A stretch of 64,000 nt of DNA, from contig JBKEAR010000039.1 in the NCBI GenBank assembly GCA_047972425.1, positions 34,894 through 98,893 of the forward strand, in the 5' to 3' direction. This stretch comes from JBKEAR01 sp047972425 (GTDB lineage Bacteria > Pseudomonadota > Alphaproteobacteria > JBKEAR01). A program made the position numbers and the translations under genes. The notes under the pieces are model-generated. The model saw nothing but the letters and a program-made list of their open reading frames with translations, had not been told where the DNA came from and searched no databases. Positions 8,586 through 17,475 of this stretch are shown in pieces (the first letter of the stretch is position 1; every line of letters starts with the position of its first letter).

Positions 8586-9059
8586 TTAATGCTTCATATC
8601 CATATGTTTCATATCCATATGTTTATCCCCTTTTATATCTTGTAAGCTCATCACAGGTGCATCACAGCTTAATATATTATCATCGGATAATTTGAGCTTT
8701 ATCTCATAACTATCACCAGCCTTAGGGTGCTCTTTTAAATTCATTATCATGATATGTAAACCACTTGGTTGAAGCTTAGTTTCTTCGTTTATATTTAACG
8801 GAATTGTATCCACCGGATACATTTTCATAACACCATCCGTCATTTCGGTATTATGAAGCTCAATATGATCAGATAACATATCAATTGATGCCGATTTTAG
8901 TTCTATTGCTTCTGTCCCGCCATTGATAATTGTTAAATAAGCCGCTGTCATGTCCGATGCATCAATGGCTTCACGTATTCGGCAATCACTAACCGAAACC
9001 TCGGCAATGGCAGGTATAGAAATTGATAAACAAGCAATAATTGGTAATAGTTTTTTCAT
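8586..9059 (-). CDS. PCu(A)C-type periplasmic copper chaperone
   Basis: First gene of the leftward copper cluster. After a signal peptide (about 1-19) the protein carries the exact PCu(A)C copper motif: H69, ten residues, M80, twenty-one residues, H102-x-M104. Known members bind Cu(I) and Cu(II) in the periplasm and feed copper to SCO and the CuA site of cytochrome oxidase. At the C-terminus (148-157) there is a twice-repeated HMDMK unit ending in H, an extra histidine/methionine tail that could bind copper. C26 and C132 may form a disulfide. A promoter with TTGCAT and TATATT boxes precedes it. Confidence 0.93.
   Translation of the reverse strand: MKKLLPIIACLSISIPAIAEVSVSDCRIREAIDASDMTAAYLTIINGGTEAIELKSASIDMLSDHIELHNTEMTDGVMKMYPVDTIPLNINEETKLQPSGLHIMIMNLKEHPKAGDSYEIKLKLSDDNILSCDAPVMSLQDIKGDKHMDMKHMDMKH
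8588..8622 (-). repeat. 15-bp tandem repeat encoding the HMDMK tail
   Basis: The unit catatccatatgttt (as read on the plus strand) occurs twice in tandem at the 3' end of the PCuAC gene and encodes two copies of the metal-ligand pentapeptide HMDMK. Copy number could vary between strains by slippage. Confidence 0.7.
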
Positions 9060-9090
9060 TGTTTTTCCCTATTTATAAAATTATGTAAAA

Positions 9091-9120
9091 AATATAGCAT
9101 TTTTGAATATATATATGCAA
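9091..9120 (-). promoter_or_regulatory. Promoter of the copper-chaperone cluster
   Basis: On the reverse strand TTGCAT (9115-9120) and TATATT (9091-9096) are separated by 18 bases, about 30 bases upstream of the PCuAC start codon. No copper-regulator operator was recognised. Confidence 0.45.
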
Positions 9121-9128
9121 CCGATGCC

Positions 9129-9689
9129 TTATTGGTTATTTAATTTTTTCCACTCATGGGGCAAAATAGAATATATATAAGAATCACCTTGATAATATTG
9201 GGTTTGTACTTGTGCGCGTAACCGACCCTCGCGTACAAAGCCAAGCCGTTCTATTAATTTAATAGAAGCCAGATTATCCACAACAATCACAGCCTGTATG
9301 CGGGGTAAACTCCAATGAATAAAACAATAATCCAATAATATGTGTAGTGCTTCGGTCATTAACCCTTGGTGCTGATATGCTGGGTTAAGTGCAAAACCAA
9401 TCTCGGCTGTGGGGCTGCCAATGCCTGTTGCCCAAAGCTCAATATTGCCAATAACTTTATAACTGCCCATGGGTGTAATAGCCCAGCTCATAGAGCTGAT
9501 TCCCATATTTTCATTATGAATTAAACGCGCATTAAGCCAATCATATATTGCATCTTTAGAGCCATCATCCATATTTAAATAACGGCGAACTTCTATTAAG
9601 CTTAGCCATTCATTTAAATCTTTAAAATCGCCTATCGTAAATGGCCTTAGGGTTAAGCGTTTCGATTGCAAAATAGGAACTTCAGTCAA
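9129..9689 (-). CDS. GNAT-family N-acetyltransferase, RimJ/RimL type
   Basis: A 186-residue acetyl-CoA-dependent N-acetyltransferase. It begins with the RimL-like strand LQSKRLTLRPF and contains the acetyl-CoA motif A segment YQHQGLMTEAL around residues 105-115, followed by the NLASIKLIERLGF helix and the final VREGRLR strand. This subfamily acetylates ribosomal protein N-termini or small substrates; the substrate cannot be told. It is leftward, 70 bases before the PCuAC start, so it may read through into the copper cluster, but a promoter lies between. It is divergent from the helicase gene. Confidence 0.85.
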   Translation of the reverse strand: MTEVPILQSKRLTLRPFTIGDFKDLNEWLSLIEVRRYLNMDDGSKDAIYDWLNARLIHNENMGISSMSWAITPMGSYKVIGNIELWATGIGSPTAEIGFALNPAYQHQGLMTEALHILLDYCFIHWSLPRIQAVIVVDNLASIKLIERLGFVREGRLRAQVQTQYYQGDSYIYSILPHEWKKLNNQ

Positions 9690-9765
9690 TAAACAAACCT
9701 TTTGAAATTATAACCATTTATATTTTAGCGTTGATTTTTCATCAAAGCAACGTTAGTAAAGTTTT

Positions 9766-12231
9766 ATGAACAATTTTAATATATATGAAGACGGAAAAAT
9801 TCGAGCCGTATTAGGCCCTACAAATACAGGCAAAACTTGGTTGGCGATTGATCGTATGCTCTCGTTTAGTTCGGGTATTGTCGGCTTTCCATTGCGTTTA
9901 TTGGCACGTGAAAATTACGACCGCGCATTAAAAGTAAAAAATATTCGTGAGGTTGCTTTAATTACTGGCGAAGAAAAAATTATTCCACCGCAAGCAAAAT
10001 ACTTTTTTTGCACAACAGAATCTATGCCGATGGATCGCGATGTTGATTTTGTTGCCATTGATGAAATTCAGCTTTGTGCTGATTCTGAGCGTGGGCATAT
10101 ATTTACCGATCGCCTATTACATGCCCGTGGGCGTTTTGAAACCATGTTTATGGGCGCCGAAATTATAACCCCTTTCATTCGTATGTTGGTCCCTAAAGCA
10201 GAGATTGAAACAAGGGAAAGATTATCGACTTTACGATGGGCAGGTAAAAAACCGATAGACCGATTACCGGCGCGCTCGGCAATTGTGAGTTTTTCGACCA
10301 ATGATGTTTATGCCCTTGCCGAGCTTATTCGGCGGCAAAAAGGTGGTGCAGCAGTTGTGCTTGGTGCTTTAAGCCCCCGTACCCGTAATGCACAGGTAGA
10401 GATGTATCAGGCTGGCGAAGTGGACTGGCTTGTTGCAACCGATGCCATTGGTATGGGGCTGAATATGGATATAAATCATTTAGCCTTTGCGGCGACTAAA
10501 AAATTTGATGGCCATAATTTTCGCCCATTAAATGCGCAGGAGCTTGCTCAAATTGCCGGCCGTGCTGGCCGTGGTGGTAATGATGGTACTTTTGGAACAA
10601 CCGGTGGCATTGCGGCATTAGATGATGAAATGATTGATGCGATTGAAGCCCATGAGTTCCAAAGCCCCAAACATATTTACTGGCGCAATACAGATTTAAA
10701 TTTTGCCTCGGTTGAGGCACTTGTTTATAGTCTAAAAAAAATGCCCCCCAAAAAAAATATGCAGCGCCCCCGCTATGCCGAAGATGAAGCCGTTTTGGGG
10801 ATTTTGGCACAAGATAGTGATATCAAAATTCGGCTTAATGGATTATCGAATATCAAAACCCTATGGGATATTGCCCGAATACCCGATTTTTCTAAAACCC
10901 ATGCGGGTGCCCATGCTAATATGTTAAAGCCGATTTTAATTGATATATTAGATAAAGGTGTTATTCGTGCGCAATGGATGGAAAAACAATTTACACGCTT
11001 AAATAAAGAAACCAATGATTTAGAAAAATTATTACAACATATTGCTGCCGTTCGAACACTAACTTATATATCTTACCAAAAACAATGGCTAAACAATGCC
11101 GAGAGCTGGCAAGCACAAACCCGATCGCTAGAGGATCAATTATCCGACCGCTTGCATGATAGCCTTACTAAGCGTTTTGTTGACAGGAAAACAGCAACAT
11201 TATTGGGTAAAATCAAACAGCATAATGAGGTCTCAGCGATTGTTCATAACGATGGCCGAGTAGAAATTGAAGGCCATGAGTTTGGTCATTTAGATGGCTT
11301 TGCTTATAAAAGTAAAAAGAATAAACAGGCAAGCGAGAGTTTTAGCGATAAAACCGTACAATCGGCAGTTAACCGCGCGATTAAAGTTAATTTAAAAATA
11401 CGTGTTGATGAGTTTTTAAATGGAAATTTAAAAGATATGAACCTTAATGCACAAAATCAATTATTATGGCGTGGCGATGTTATTGCTTATTTGCAAAAAG
11501 GTCCCGATATTTTATCGCCGATAATTAAGCTGATTGATGCTCCATTACTTAAACCGGTACAGGCAGAGTTGATTATTGCAAAATTACAACAATGGATGAA
11601 TACTCAAGTAAAAACATTGCTCCACCCAATTAACCAGCTAAAAAAATATAGTGAAAAACAAGCCAAATATCTGCGTGGTGTTGCTTATAGTTTAGAGCAA
11701 AATTTAGGAAGTACCGTTTTTGCGATATCAGAAAGTCAATTAAGACAAGGCTTTGATTATAAACGCTTAAAACAGCTAAATATTCATTGGGGGGCAGCAT
11801 TTATTTATAGTATATCATCTCTTTCTCAAAAAAATATCACACTAAGGTTAGCTCTTTGTAATATCTATTATCAAACAGTATCTTATACATATTTCAGCAA
11901 TGAACGATCGATTATAAACCCAAATTTTTCAGAAAATATAGCCATTTCTCTTGGCTATTATCCGTTAAAAAATATTTGGCTAAGAGTAGATATTATCGAA
12001 AAACTTATTGCACAAGGCAGAAAAAAAGAACATTTGTCTTTAGAGCAAGCGGCAAATTTTTCTGGTATTTCAAAGGAAAAAATTAAAAATATCTTAAAAA
12101 ATATCGGATTTGTTAAAGCCAAAAAGGATACAGATACTTATTTTTGGCGGGGTTATTTGCCAAAGGCTAAAGAGACCAAAAGGATTGACCCTTCTTCGCC
12201 ATTTGCAAAATTACAGGAAATAAAAATGTGA
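9766..12231 (+). CDS. SUV3-like ATP-dependent RNA helicase
   Basis: An 821-residue superfamily 2 helicase similar to mitochondrial SUV3, an RNA degradosome helicase of alphaproteobacterial ancestry. Walker A is GPTNTGKT (17-24), motif II is D99-E-I-Q102 followed by LC, and the arginine-finger motif VI appears as QIAGRAGRGG (about 260-270). A second RecA domain and a long C-terminal helical region follow. The last part (after about residue 620) is poorly conserved and AT-rich. The gene ends with TGA overlapping the GTG start of the S4 gene. The pairing of this helicase with a small S4 RNA-binding protein is common in alphaproteobacteria and suggests a shared RNA-processing task. Confidence 0.9.
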   Translation: MNNFNIYEDGKIRAVLGPTNTGKTWLAIDRMLSFSSGIVGFPLRLLARENYDRALKVKNIREVALITGEEKIIPPQAKYFFCTTESMPMDRDVDFVAIDEIQLCADSERGHIFTDRLLHARGRFETMFMGAEIITPFIRMLVPKAEIETRERLSTLRWAGKKPIDRLPARSAIVSFSTNDVYALAELIRRQKGGAAVVLGALSPRTRNAQVEMYQAGEVDWLVATDAIGMGLNMDINHLAFAATKKFDGHNFRPLNAQELAQIAGRAGRGGNDGTFGTTGGIAALDDEMIDAIEAHEFQSPKHIYWRNTDLNFASVEALVYSLKKMPPKKNMQRPRYAEDEAVLGILAQDSDIKIRLNGLSNIKTLWDIARIPDFSKTHAGAHANMLKPILIDILDKGVIRAQWMEKQFTRLNKETNDLEKLLQHIAAVRTLTYISYQKQWLNNAESWQAQTRSLEDQLSDRLHDSLTKRFVDRKTATLLGKIKQHNEVSAIVHNDGRVEIEGHEFGHLDGFAYKSKKNKQASESFSDKTVQSAVNRAIKVNLKIRVDEFLNGNLKDMNLNAQNQLLWRGDVIAYLQKGPDILSPIIKLIDAPLLKPVQAELIIAKLQQWMNTQVKTLLHPINQLKKYSEKQAKYLRGVAYSLEQNLGSTVFAISESQLRQGFDYKRLKQLNIHWGAAFIYSISSLSQKNITLRLALCNIYYQTVSYTYFSNERSIINPNFSENIAISLGYYPLKNIWLRVDIIEKLIAQGRKKEHLSLEQAANFSGISKEKIKNILKNIGFVKAKKDTDTYFWRGYLPKAKETKRIDPSSPFAKLQEIKM

Positions 12232-12509
12232 ATTTAGTTTCTTACGAAAAACAAAGGCTTGATCAGTGGTTGGTTTATGCCCGCTTTGCAAAATCGCGTA
12301 ATGTGGCCAAAGAGATTATTTTAAAAGGTAAAATGCGTATCAATGGTGAGCCGACCAATAACATAAGCATAAAAATAAAGGTGGGAGATATAATCGTTTT
12401 TTTCAAACAAAATAACCTTTATATGATTGAAATTATTGGTTTAAGTCATCAACGTATAGCCGCAAAATTTGTGCATCATCTATATAAAGACATCTTAGTT
12501 GATGAATAA
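12228..12509 (+). CDS. S4-domain RNA-binding protein (HslR-like)
   Basis: A 93-residue protein consisting essentially of one S4 RNA-binding domain: RLDQWLVYARFAKSR, then the VGDII turn. HslR of E. coli, a close type, binds stalled 50S-nascent-chain complexes. The start is GTG at 12228, fixed by the four-base overlap with the helicase stop (GTGA), which implies translational coupling. In many alphaproteobacteria a ferredoxin gene follows before carD; here carD follows directly after a promoter region. Confidence 0.88.
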   Translation: MNLVSYEKQRLDQWLVYARFAKSRNVAKEIILKGKMRINGEPTNNISIKIKVGDIIVFFKQNNLYMIEIIGLSHQRIAAKFVHHLYKDILVDE

Positions 12510-12552
12510 TCTGTAAAAGCAAATTGAGTAGCCTCTATTTTTATCAATTTCC

Positions 12553-12581
12553 TTGAAAAAAGTAGGGAAAACTGTTATTAT
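12553..12581 (+). promoter_or_regulatory. carD: Strong sigma-70-type promoter of carD
   Basis: TTGAAA (12553-12558), a 17-base spacer, and TATTAT (12576-12581) predict a start near 12588, leaving a leader of about 100 bases before the ATG. The leader is T/A-rich and no riboswitch-like fold was recognised. Confidence 0.6.
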
Positions 12582-12690
12582 TATTTTTTACATACCTTAT
12601 AAGTTTTTCTTATTATCATTTTAAAAGAATAATTTTAAGTATATTTTTATTATACCTTACCAAGCTATTAATCATTTAAAGAAGGCTTTT

Positions 12691-13185
12691 ATGACAGACT
12701 ATAATATTGGAGATTATGTTGTTTATCCGACCCATGGTGTTGGACAAATAGAAGGAATTGAAACTCAAGAAGTTGCCGGACATAAGCTCGAACTCATTGC
12801 AATTAAATTTAGCGAAGACCGTATGACTTTGCATGTACCCATGATGAAAGCAAAAAAATGTGGGCTTCGTGCGCTTTCAGATGATGGAATTATCGAAGAA
12901 GCCTTAACTGTGCTAAAAAGTAAGGCAAAAACAAGCAAAGAAATTTGGGCACGTAGAGCCCAAAATTACGAACAAAAAATCAACTCGGGTGACCCTGTAA
13001 TTATTGCCGAGGTTATTCGGGATTTATATCGCAAAGTTAACCAGCCAGAGCAAAGTTTTTCGGAACGGAAAATTTACGAGCAGGCATTTGATCGCTTAGC
13101 AAATGAAGTTGCGGCATCGCGTGATTATGACAATAAAGATAAAGCCGCACAATTGCTATATGCGTCTTTAAAATTACAGCCCTAA
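12691..13185 (+). CDS. carD: CarD-family RNA polymerase-binding transcription regulator
   Basis: A 164-residue CarD/CdnL protein. The N-terminal Tudor-like RNAP-interaction domain (about 1-65) contains YNIGDYVVYPTHGVGQI, the typical opening; the helical C-terminal DNA-contacting domain follows, with the conserved tryptophan in KEIWARRAQNYE. Members stabilise the open promoter complex, especially at rRNA and housekeeping promoters. AAGAAGG precedes the ATG by about 7 bases. It has its own promoter. Its last 12 bases overlap the 3' end of the leftward secreted-protein gene. Confidence 0.94.
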   Translation: MTDYNIGDYVVYPTHGVGQIEGIETQEVAGHKLELIAIKFSEDRMTLHVPMMKAKKCGLRALSDDGIIEEALTVLKSKAKTSKEIWARRAQNYEQKINSGDPVIIAEVIRDLYRKVNQPEQSFSERKIYEQAFDRLANEVAASRDYDNKDKAAQLLYASLKLQP

Positions 13186-13824
13186 TTCTTTTTTTTCGAA
13201 TAGTCTAAAAATAGTATTATCTTCTTTATAAATAATTTGATTGGGATGATGAATTTGCATAACTATATCATCCCATTTTTCTATTTGAGCAATGGCGTAA
13301 ATTTCTTTACCAATATAAGGTCTCAAATTTTTAAATTTAAAGGTGGCATAGACATTTTTGGGGATATATATACGCAATTTTATTTCATTATTTGTTTTAA
13401 GATATAATGAATAGGCAAATGATGATTTTTTATATTCAGCCAAATCCCCTTTTATGACCCTATATTCATATAAATGTTTTTTTGCATCATCCGTTGTAAA
13501 TATTGGTAATTTTAAACGGGCATTCCAGTAAGTTTCAAAATCTTTTTCATTTAGATCTTTTGCCGTAATCTCAAAACCATATGCAAACATCTGCTGCGGA
13601 TGCACCTGTGCTTTTATCGCTTGCATAGGTATTGATGGCATAGCAATATCATCGTATGAAAAATTATTTAGTCGAATTTCATTATTTATATAATATCCGT
13701 ACAGATAATATTCATCATTTTGGGTGGTAACGATATTTTTATCGATAATAACATCATTATCGGCATGTGCCATTACTGGCAGTAAATATACCATTAAAAC
13801 AAAAATTATTTTAGAATATCGCAT
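13174..13824 (-). CDS. Secreted protein of unknown function
   Basis: I do not recognise this 216-residue protein. It has a clear Sec signal peptide (about 1-21, cleavage after AHA), no lipobox and no further membrane segment, so it is predicted periplasmic. It is rich in Tyr, Lys, Asn and Ile, has no cysteine in the mature part, and shows alternating hydrophobic residues (for example LRIYIPKNVYATFKF) suggesting a beta-sandwich. It converges on carD with a 12-base overlap of coding ends and lies downstream of the 41-residue membrane peptide on the same strand. Confidence 0.68.
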   Translation of the reverse strand: MRYSKIIFVLMVYLLPVMAHADNDVIIDKNIVTTQNDEYYLYGYYINNEIRLNNFSYDDIAMPSIPMQAIKAQVHPQQMFAYGFEITAKDLNEKDFETYWNARLKLPIFTTDDAKKHLYEYRVIKGDLAEYKKSSFAYSLYLKTNNEIKLRIYIPKNVYATFKFKNLRPYIGKEIYAIAQIEKWDDIVMQIHHPNQIIYKEDNTIFRLFEKKELGL

Positions 13825-13844
13825 TAATGATTAATCAGATAAAA

Positions 13845-13970
13845 TTACTTTTGCGATTTTTGTGGCCATTTTTCTGGCTTACGGCCAAAAAGAGCACGCA
13901 CCCAAACTACGGCGGCAACACAGCCTAAAATAACTTTTACGAGTATATTTTGTGTTTTTGTTTTTTCCAT
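13845..13970 (-). CDS. 41-residue single-pass membrane peptide, unknown
   Basis: A short reverse-strand frame of 41 codons plus TAA between mfd and the secreted unknown. The ATG at 13970 is preceded by TGAGGA with a good spacing. The product starts with a charged MEKTKTQ, has one hydrophobic helix (about 9-26, ILVKVILGCVAAVVWV), and ends basic (RKPEKWPQK), so it should sit in the inner membrane with a cytoplasmic positive tail. It begins 22 bases after the mfd stop on the same strand, which suggests cotranscription. No family was recognised. Confidence 0.55.
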   Translation of the reverse strand: MEKTKTQNILVKVILGCVAAVVWVRALFGRKPEKWPQKSQK

Positions 13971-13992
13971 TTTGTCCTCATATATTATCCAA

Positions 13993-16900
13993 TTATTTTA
14001 GCATATTTTTTAGGCAGTCCAAAATATTATTTACAGCATCTAACTTTTGTGTTTTATCGGTCAAATTTTGACTAAATACAACCGATTGATCTGCCCGAAT
14101 TTTAGTTGTTTGCCCATGTTGCTGTATATAGTTAATGAGCGCAACCGGATTTTTAAAAATATCGTTATAAAATTTAATAACAATGGCCTTCGGGCCAACA
14201 TCTAATTGCTCAATGCCCAAATATTTACATTGGATTTTAATGGCAGATATCGTTAATAAATTTTCTACTTCATCAGGGAGTTGCCCGAATCTGTCTTGTA
14301 GCTCTGTTGCAATATCTTCTAGCTGCGCTGCATCATTGACATTCGCAATTCTTCGGTAAAGATTCATACGTAAATCTAAATCCGGCACATAATCGGTTGG
14401 GATCATAATTGCTAAACCCATATTAATTCGGGTGGACCATAATTGTCTTTCTTCACTTTCTTTATCAGTCGCTTTTTGTATTTTTGCGTCTGCTACTGCT
14501 TCTTCAAGCATTTTCTGATACAGCTCGATACCGACTTCTTTAATATGCCCCGATTGTTCATCGCCAAGTAAATTACCCGCTCCACGTTGATCTAAATCGT
14601 GGCTGGCAACCGAAAACCCTGCACCCAAATTATCTAAGGTCTGCATAACCTCTAAACGTTGTAAGGCAGTTTTATTAATATATCGGTGAGGTTCGGTAAC
14701 CAACCAAGCCCAAGCCCGAATATCTCCCCTACCAACGCGCCCGCGCAATTGATAAAGCTGCGAAAGGCCAAACATATCCGCCCGATAAATGATAATTGTA
14801 TTCACATTGGGCATATCAATGCCGGATTCTACAATTTGGGTCGAAAGTAAAACGTCAAACTCTCCATCAATAAAAGCTGCAATGGTTTCTTCTAACGCGC
14901 GAGCCGGCATTTGCCCATGGGCAATACCAATTTTTATTTCAGGTAACAGGGTTTTTAGTTTTTCTTCCATACGGCGCACATCTTTAAGCCTTGGGCATAC
15001 AAAAAAGCTTTGCCCACCCCGGTATTTCTCTTTTAAAATAGCCTCGCGAATGGTTACACTATCGTAAGCTTGGATAAAGGTACGGATAGCTAAGCGATCT
15101 ACTGGTGGCGTGGCAATAATACTTAAATCTCGTACGCCTGTAAGAGCCATTTGCAAAGTACGGGGTATGGGCGTTGCTGTGAGTGTAAGCACATGCACAT
15201 TATTGCGAAGTTGTTTGAGTTTTTCTTTATGAGCTACACCAAAATGCTGTTCTTCATCTACCACCACTAATCCAAGGCGGTCAAATTCCACATCTTTGCT
15301 CAAAAGTGCATGGGTTCCGATTAAAATATCAATTTTACCTTGTTTCACATTCTCTTTAATCTCTTTCGCATTTTTTGCGGTAATTAAGCGAGAAAGCTGG
15401 GCAATTTTTACCGGGAAACCCTCAAAACGTTTAACAAAATTCTGATAATGTTGCTTGGCTAATAAAGTTGTGGGCACAATAATCGCCACCTGATAGCCAC
15501 TCATAGCCGTGATGAAGGCAGCGCGTAAAGCAACCTCGGTTTTACCAAAGCCAACATCGCCGCAAATTAAACGATCGGCCACTTTACCCGAGGTTAAATC
15601 TTTAAGGACATCATTAATCGCATTATATTGGTCATCGGTTTCGCGATAGCCAAAGTTAGAGCAAAATTCTTCATACGCCCCCTCTTGCACATCCATTACA
15701 ATTCCTTGTTTGATTGCACGTTGTGCGGCAACTTTCATCAGCTCACCGGCCATTTCGGTAATGCGTTCTTTAGCTTTGGCTCGGCGGGCTTGCCAAGCAA
15801 CACCACCCAATTTATCAAGAGCAACGCTTTTATTATCCCCGCCATATCGCGAAAGTAGCTCTAAATTTTCTACCGGAACATAAAGGCGATCCCCGCCACT
15901 ATATAAAAGTTTTAGGCAATCATGGGGGGCACCTAAGGCGGTTACAGTTTCTAAGCCTTCATATTGGCCAACACCATGCTCTATATGGACAATAAAATCC
16001 CCTTCATTAAGTGCTGAGGCCTGTAATATTACATCTTCTGCCCGTTGCGAGCTCCGCCGGGCTGTTCCGTATGTTTTCCCTAAAATATCATCATCAGAGA
16101 TAAAAGCGATATTATTAATAATTAAACCACGGGATATTCGCCCGCGAATAATAGCCATTGTTGAGCTACCATACTGTGCTGCATCGCTCAGTGTTTCAAT
16201 TACACTTGTTTGTGGCCCATGAGTATCTTTAAGTAAACGTATCAACCGGTTTTGCGCATTGGGGTTTTTAGAAAATGTAACAATATGCTTAAGATTTTGC
16301 TGGTTTATCCAATTTTGTATCCGTTCACCAATGGGTAAATGGGTTGGCGCAATCTCGTAATATCGGGGGACTATTTTACTATTGAGATGAAACAAATTCC
16401 CTTCTTCTACAAAAGGAGAAAGCTGTAGGACTTTTTTGCTTTTTAAAATTTCCCACCAAGTTTCGGTATTTTCAAAGAATGATTCAGGTGGTACAGGCAC
16501 ATAACGTTCATCAATATTCTTTTCATCTTTTTGGCTCTGCCTTGCCTGATAATAATCATGTATGGTTTCTAAACGATTTTTTTGAAGTTCTTCAAACTGG
16601 TAAGCAATAATAACTGGCAGATTTGGACAATAATCCAATAAATTATCTAACTTTTTATAAAATAAAGGCAACCAATGCTCCATAGCTGGCCAAGCCACAC
16701 CATTGGATATCGATTGGTATAAAATATCGGATTTTTCTATTGTGCCTGCAAGATTACGATAATTTTTGCGAAATAGCTCAATAGATTCTTCCGATAATAA
16801 AATTTCGGTTGCCGGAATCAGCGTAAGAGTTTTGACATGTTTGTTACTGCGTTGGGTCGATGGATCAAATAGCCGAATATCATCAATATCATCCCCAAAA

Positions 16901-17475
16901 AAATCGATACGATACCCCGATGTTTCCCCTGCTGGGAAAATATCTAATATGCCCCCTCTTACAGCAAATTCGCCTGCCTCGCGCACTGTTGATGTACGGG
17001 TATATCCTAAGGTTGAAAGTAGCTTAGTGAGCTGCTCGAGTGGGATTGTAGAGCCAATTTTTAACGTTTGCCCGGTGGATTGAATATAAGCTTTGGGTAA
17101 TGTGCGTTGGGTAATAGCATTAATTGTTGTGAGAATAATACAATTATCTTTGATGCGATTTTGGGCAAGCTTATGTAATGTTTTTAAGCGTAATGACTGA
17201 ATATGGCTTGCCGGAGAGCTGCGCGAGTAAGGAATAACATCCCATGCGGGAAACTCTAAAATCTCACAATCTTTATTTATGGCAATCAGATAATCTTTAA
17301 CAAGTGCTAAATGTTTATCGTCCCTTGCCACAAATACACAAGAGCTTTTTTGTAACATTTGCTTGATGATAAATGATTCGGCACCTTCGGTTACACCACC
17401 AATAGAAAATGTACCATTATCTGCCGCAGATAATGTTTGGAGCCATTCATTGGCTAACGGATTATATATCTCCAC
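13993..17475 (-). CDS. mfd: Transcription-repair coupling factor
   Basis: Mfd displaces RNA polymerase stalled at DNA lesions and recruits UvrA. The 1160 residues are full length: UvrB-like N-terminal module, CarD-like RNAP-interaction domain (GDFIVHIEHGVGQYEGL, about 495-512), RecG-like SF2 motor with GDVGFGKTEVALRA, DEEQHFG and LTATPIPRTL, the ESGIDMPN and LRGRVGR motifs, and the C-terminal UvrA-masking domain. The most upstream start is GTG 17475, inside the end of sdhE (14-base overlap), which fits coupled translation. The order sdhE-mfd with divergent recG is common in alphaproteobacteria. Confidence 0.95.
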   Translation of the reverse strand: MEIYNPLANEWLQTLSAADNGTFSIGGVTEGAESFIIKQMLQKSSCVFVARDDKHLALVKDYLIAINKDCEILEFPAWDVIPYSRSSPASHIQSLRLKTLHKLAQNRIKDNCIILTTINAITQRTLPKAYIQSTGQTLKIGSTIPLEQLTKLLSTLGYTRTSTVREAGEFAVRGGILDIFPAGETSGYRIDFFGDDIDDIRLFDPSTQRSNKHVKTLTLIPATEILLSEESIELFRKNYRNLAGTIEKSDILYQSISNGVAWPAMEHWLPLFYKKLDNLLDYCPNLPVIIAYQFEELQKNRLETIHDYYQARQSQKDEKNIDERYVPVPPESFFENTETWWEILKSKKVLQLSPFVEEGNLFHLNSKIVPRYYEIAPTHLPIGERIQNWINQQNLKHIVTFSKNPNAQNRLIRLLKDTHGPQTSVIETLSDAAQYGSSTMAIIRGRISRGLIINNIAFISDDDILGKTYGTARRSSQRAEDVILQASALNEGDFIVHIEHGVGQYEGLETVTALGAPHDCLKLLYSGGDRLYVPVENLELLSRYGGDNKSVALDKLGGVAWQARRAKAKERITEMAGELMKVAAQRAIKQGIVMDVQEGAYEEFCSNFGYRETDDQYNAINDVLKDLTSGKVADRLICGDVGFGKTEVALRAAFITAMSGYQVAIIVPTTLLAKQHYQNFVKRFEGFPVKIAQLSRLITAKNAKEIKENVKQGKIDILIGTHALLSKDVEFDRLGLVVVDEEQHFGVAHKEKLKQLRNNVHVLTLTATPIPRTLQMALTGVRDLSIIATPPVDRLAIRTFIQAYDSVTIREAILKEKYRGGQSFFVCPRLKDVRRMEEKLKTLLPEIKIGIAHGQMPARALEETIAAFIDGEFDVLLSTQIVESGIDMPNVNTIIIYRADMFGLSQLYQLRGRVGRGDIRAWAWLVTEPHRYINKTALQRLEVMQTLDNLGAGFSVASHDLDQRGAGNLLGDEQSGHIKEVGIELYQKMLEEAVADAKIQKATDKESEERQLWSTRINMGLAIMIPTDYVPDLDLRMNLYRRIANVNDAAQLEDIATELQDRFGQLPDEVENLLTISAIKIQCKYLGIEQLDVGPKAIVIKFYNDIFKNPVALINYIQQHGQTTKIRADQSVVFSQNLTDKTQKLDAVNNILDCLKNMLK

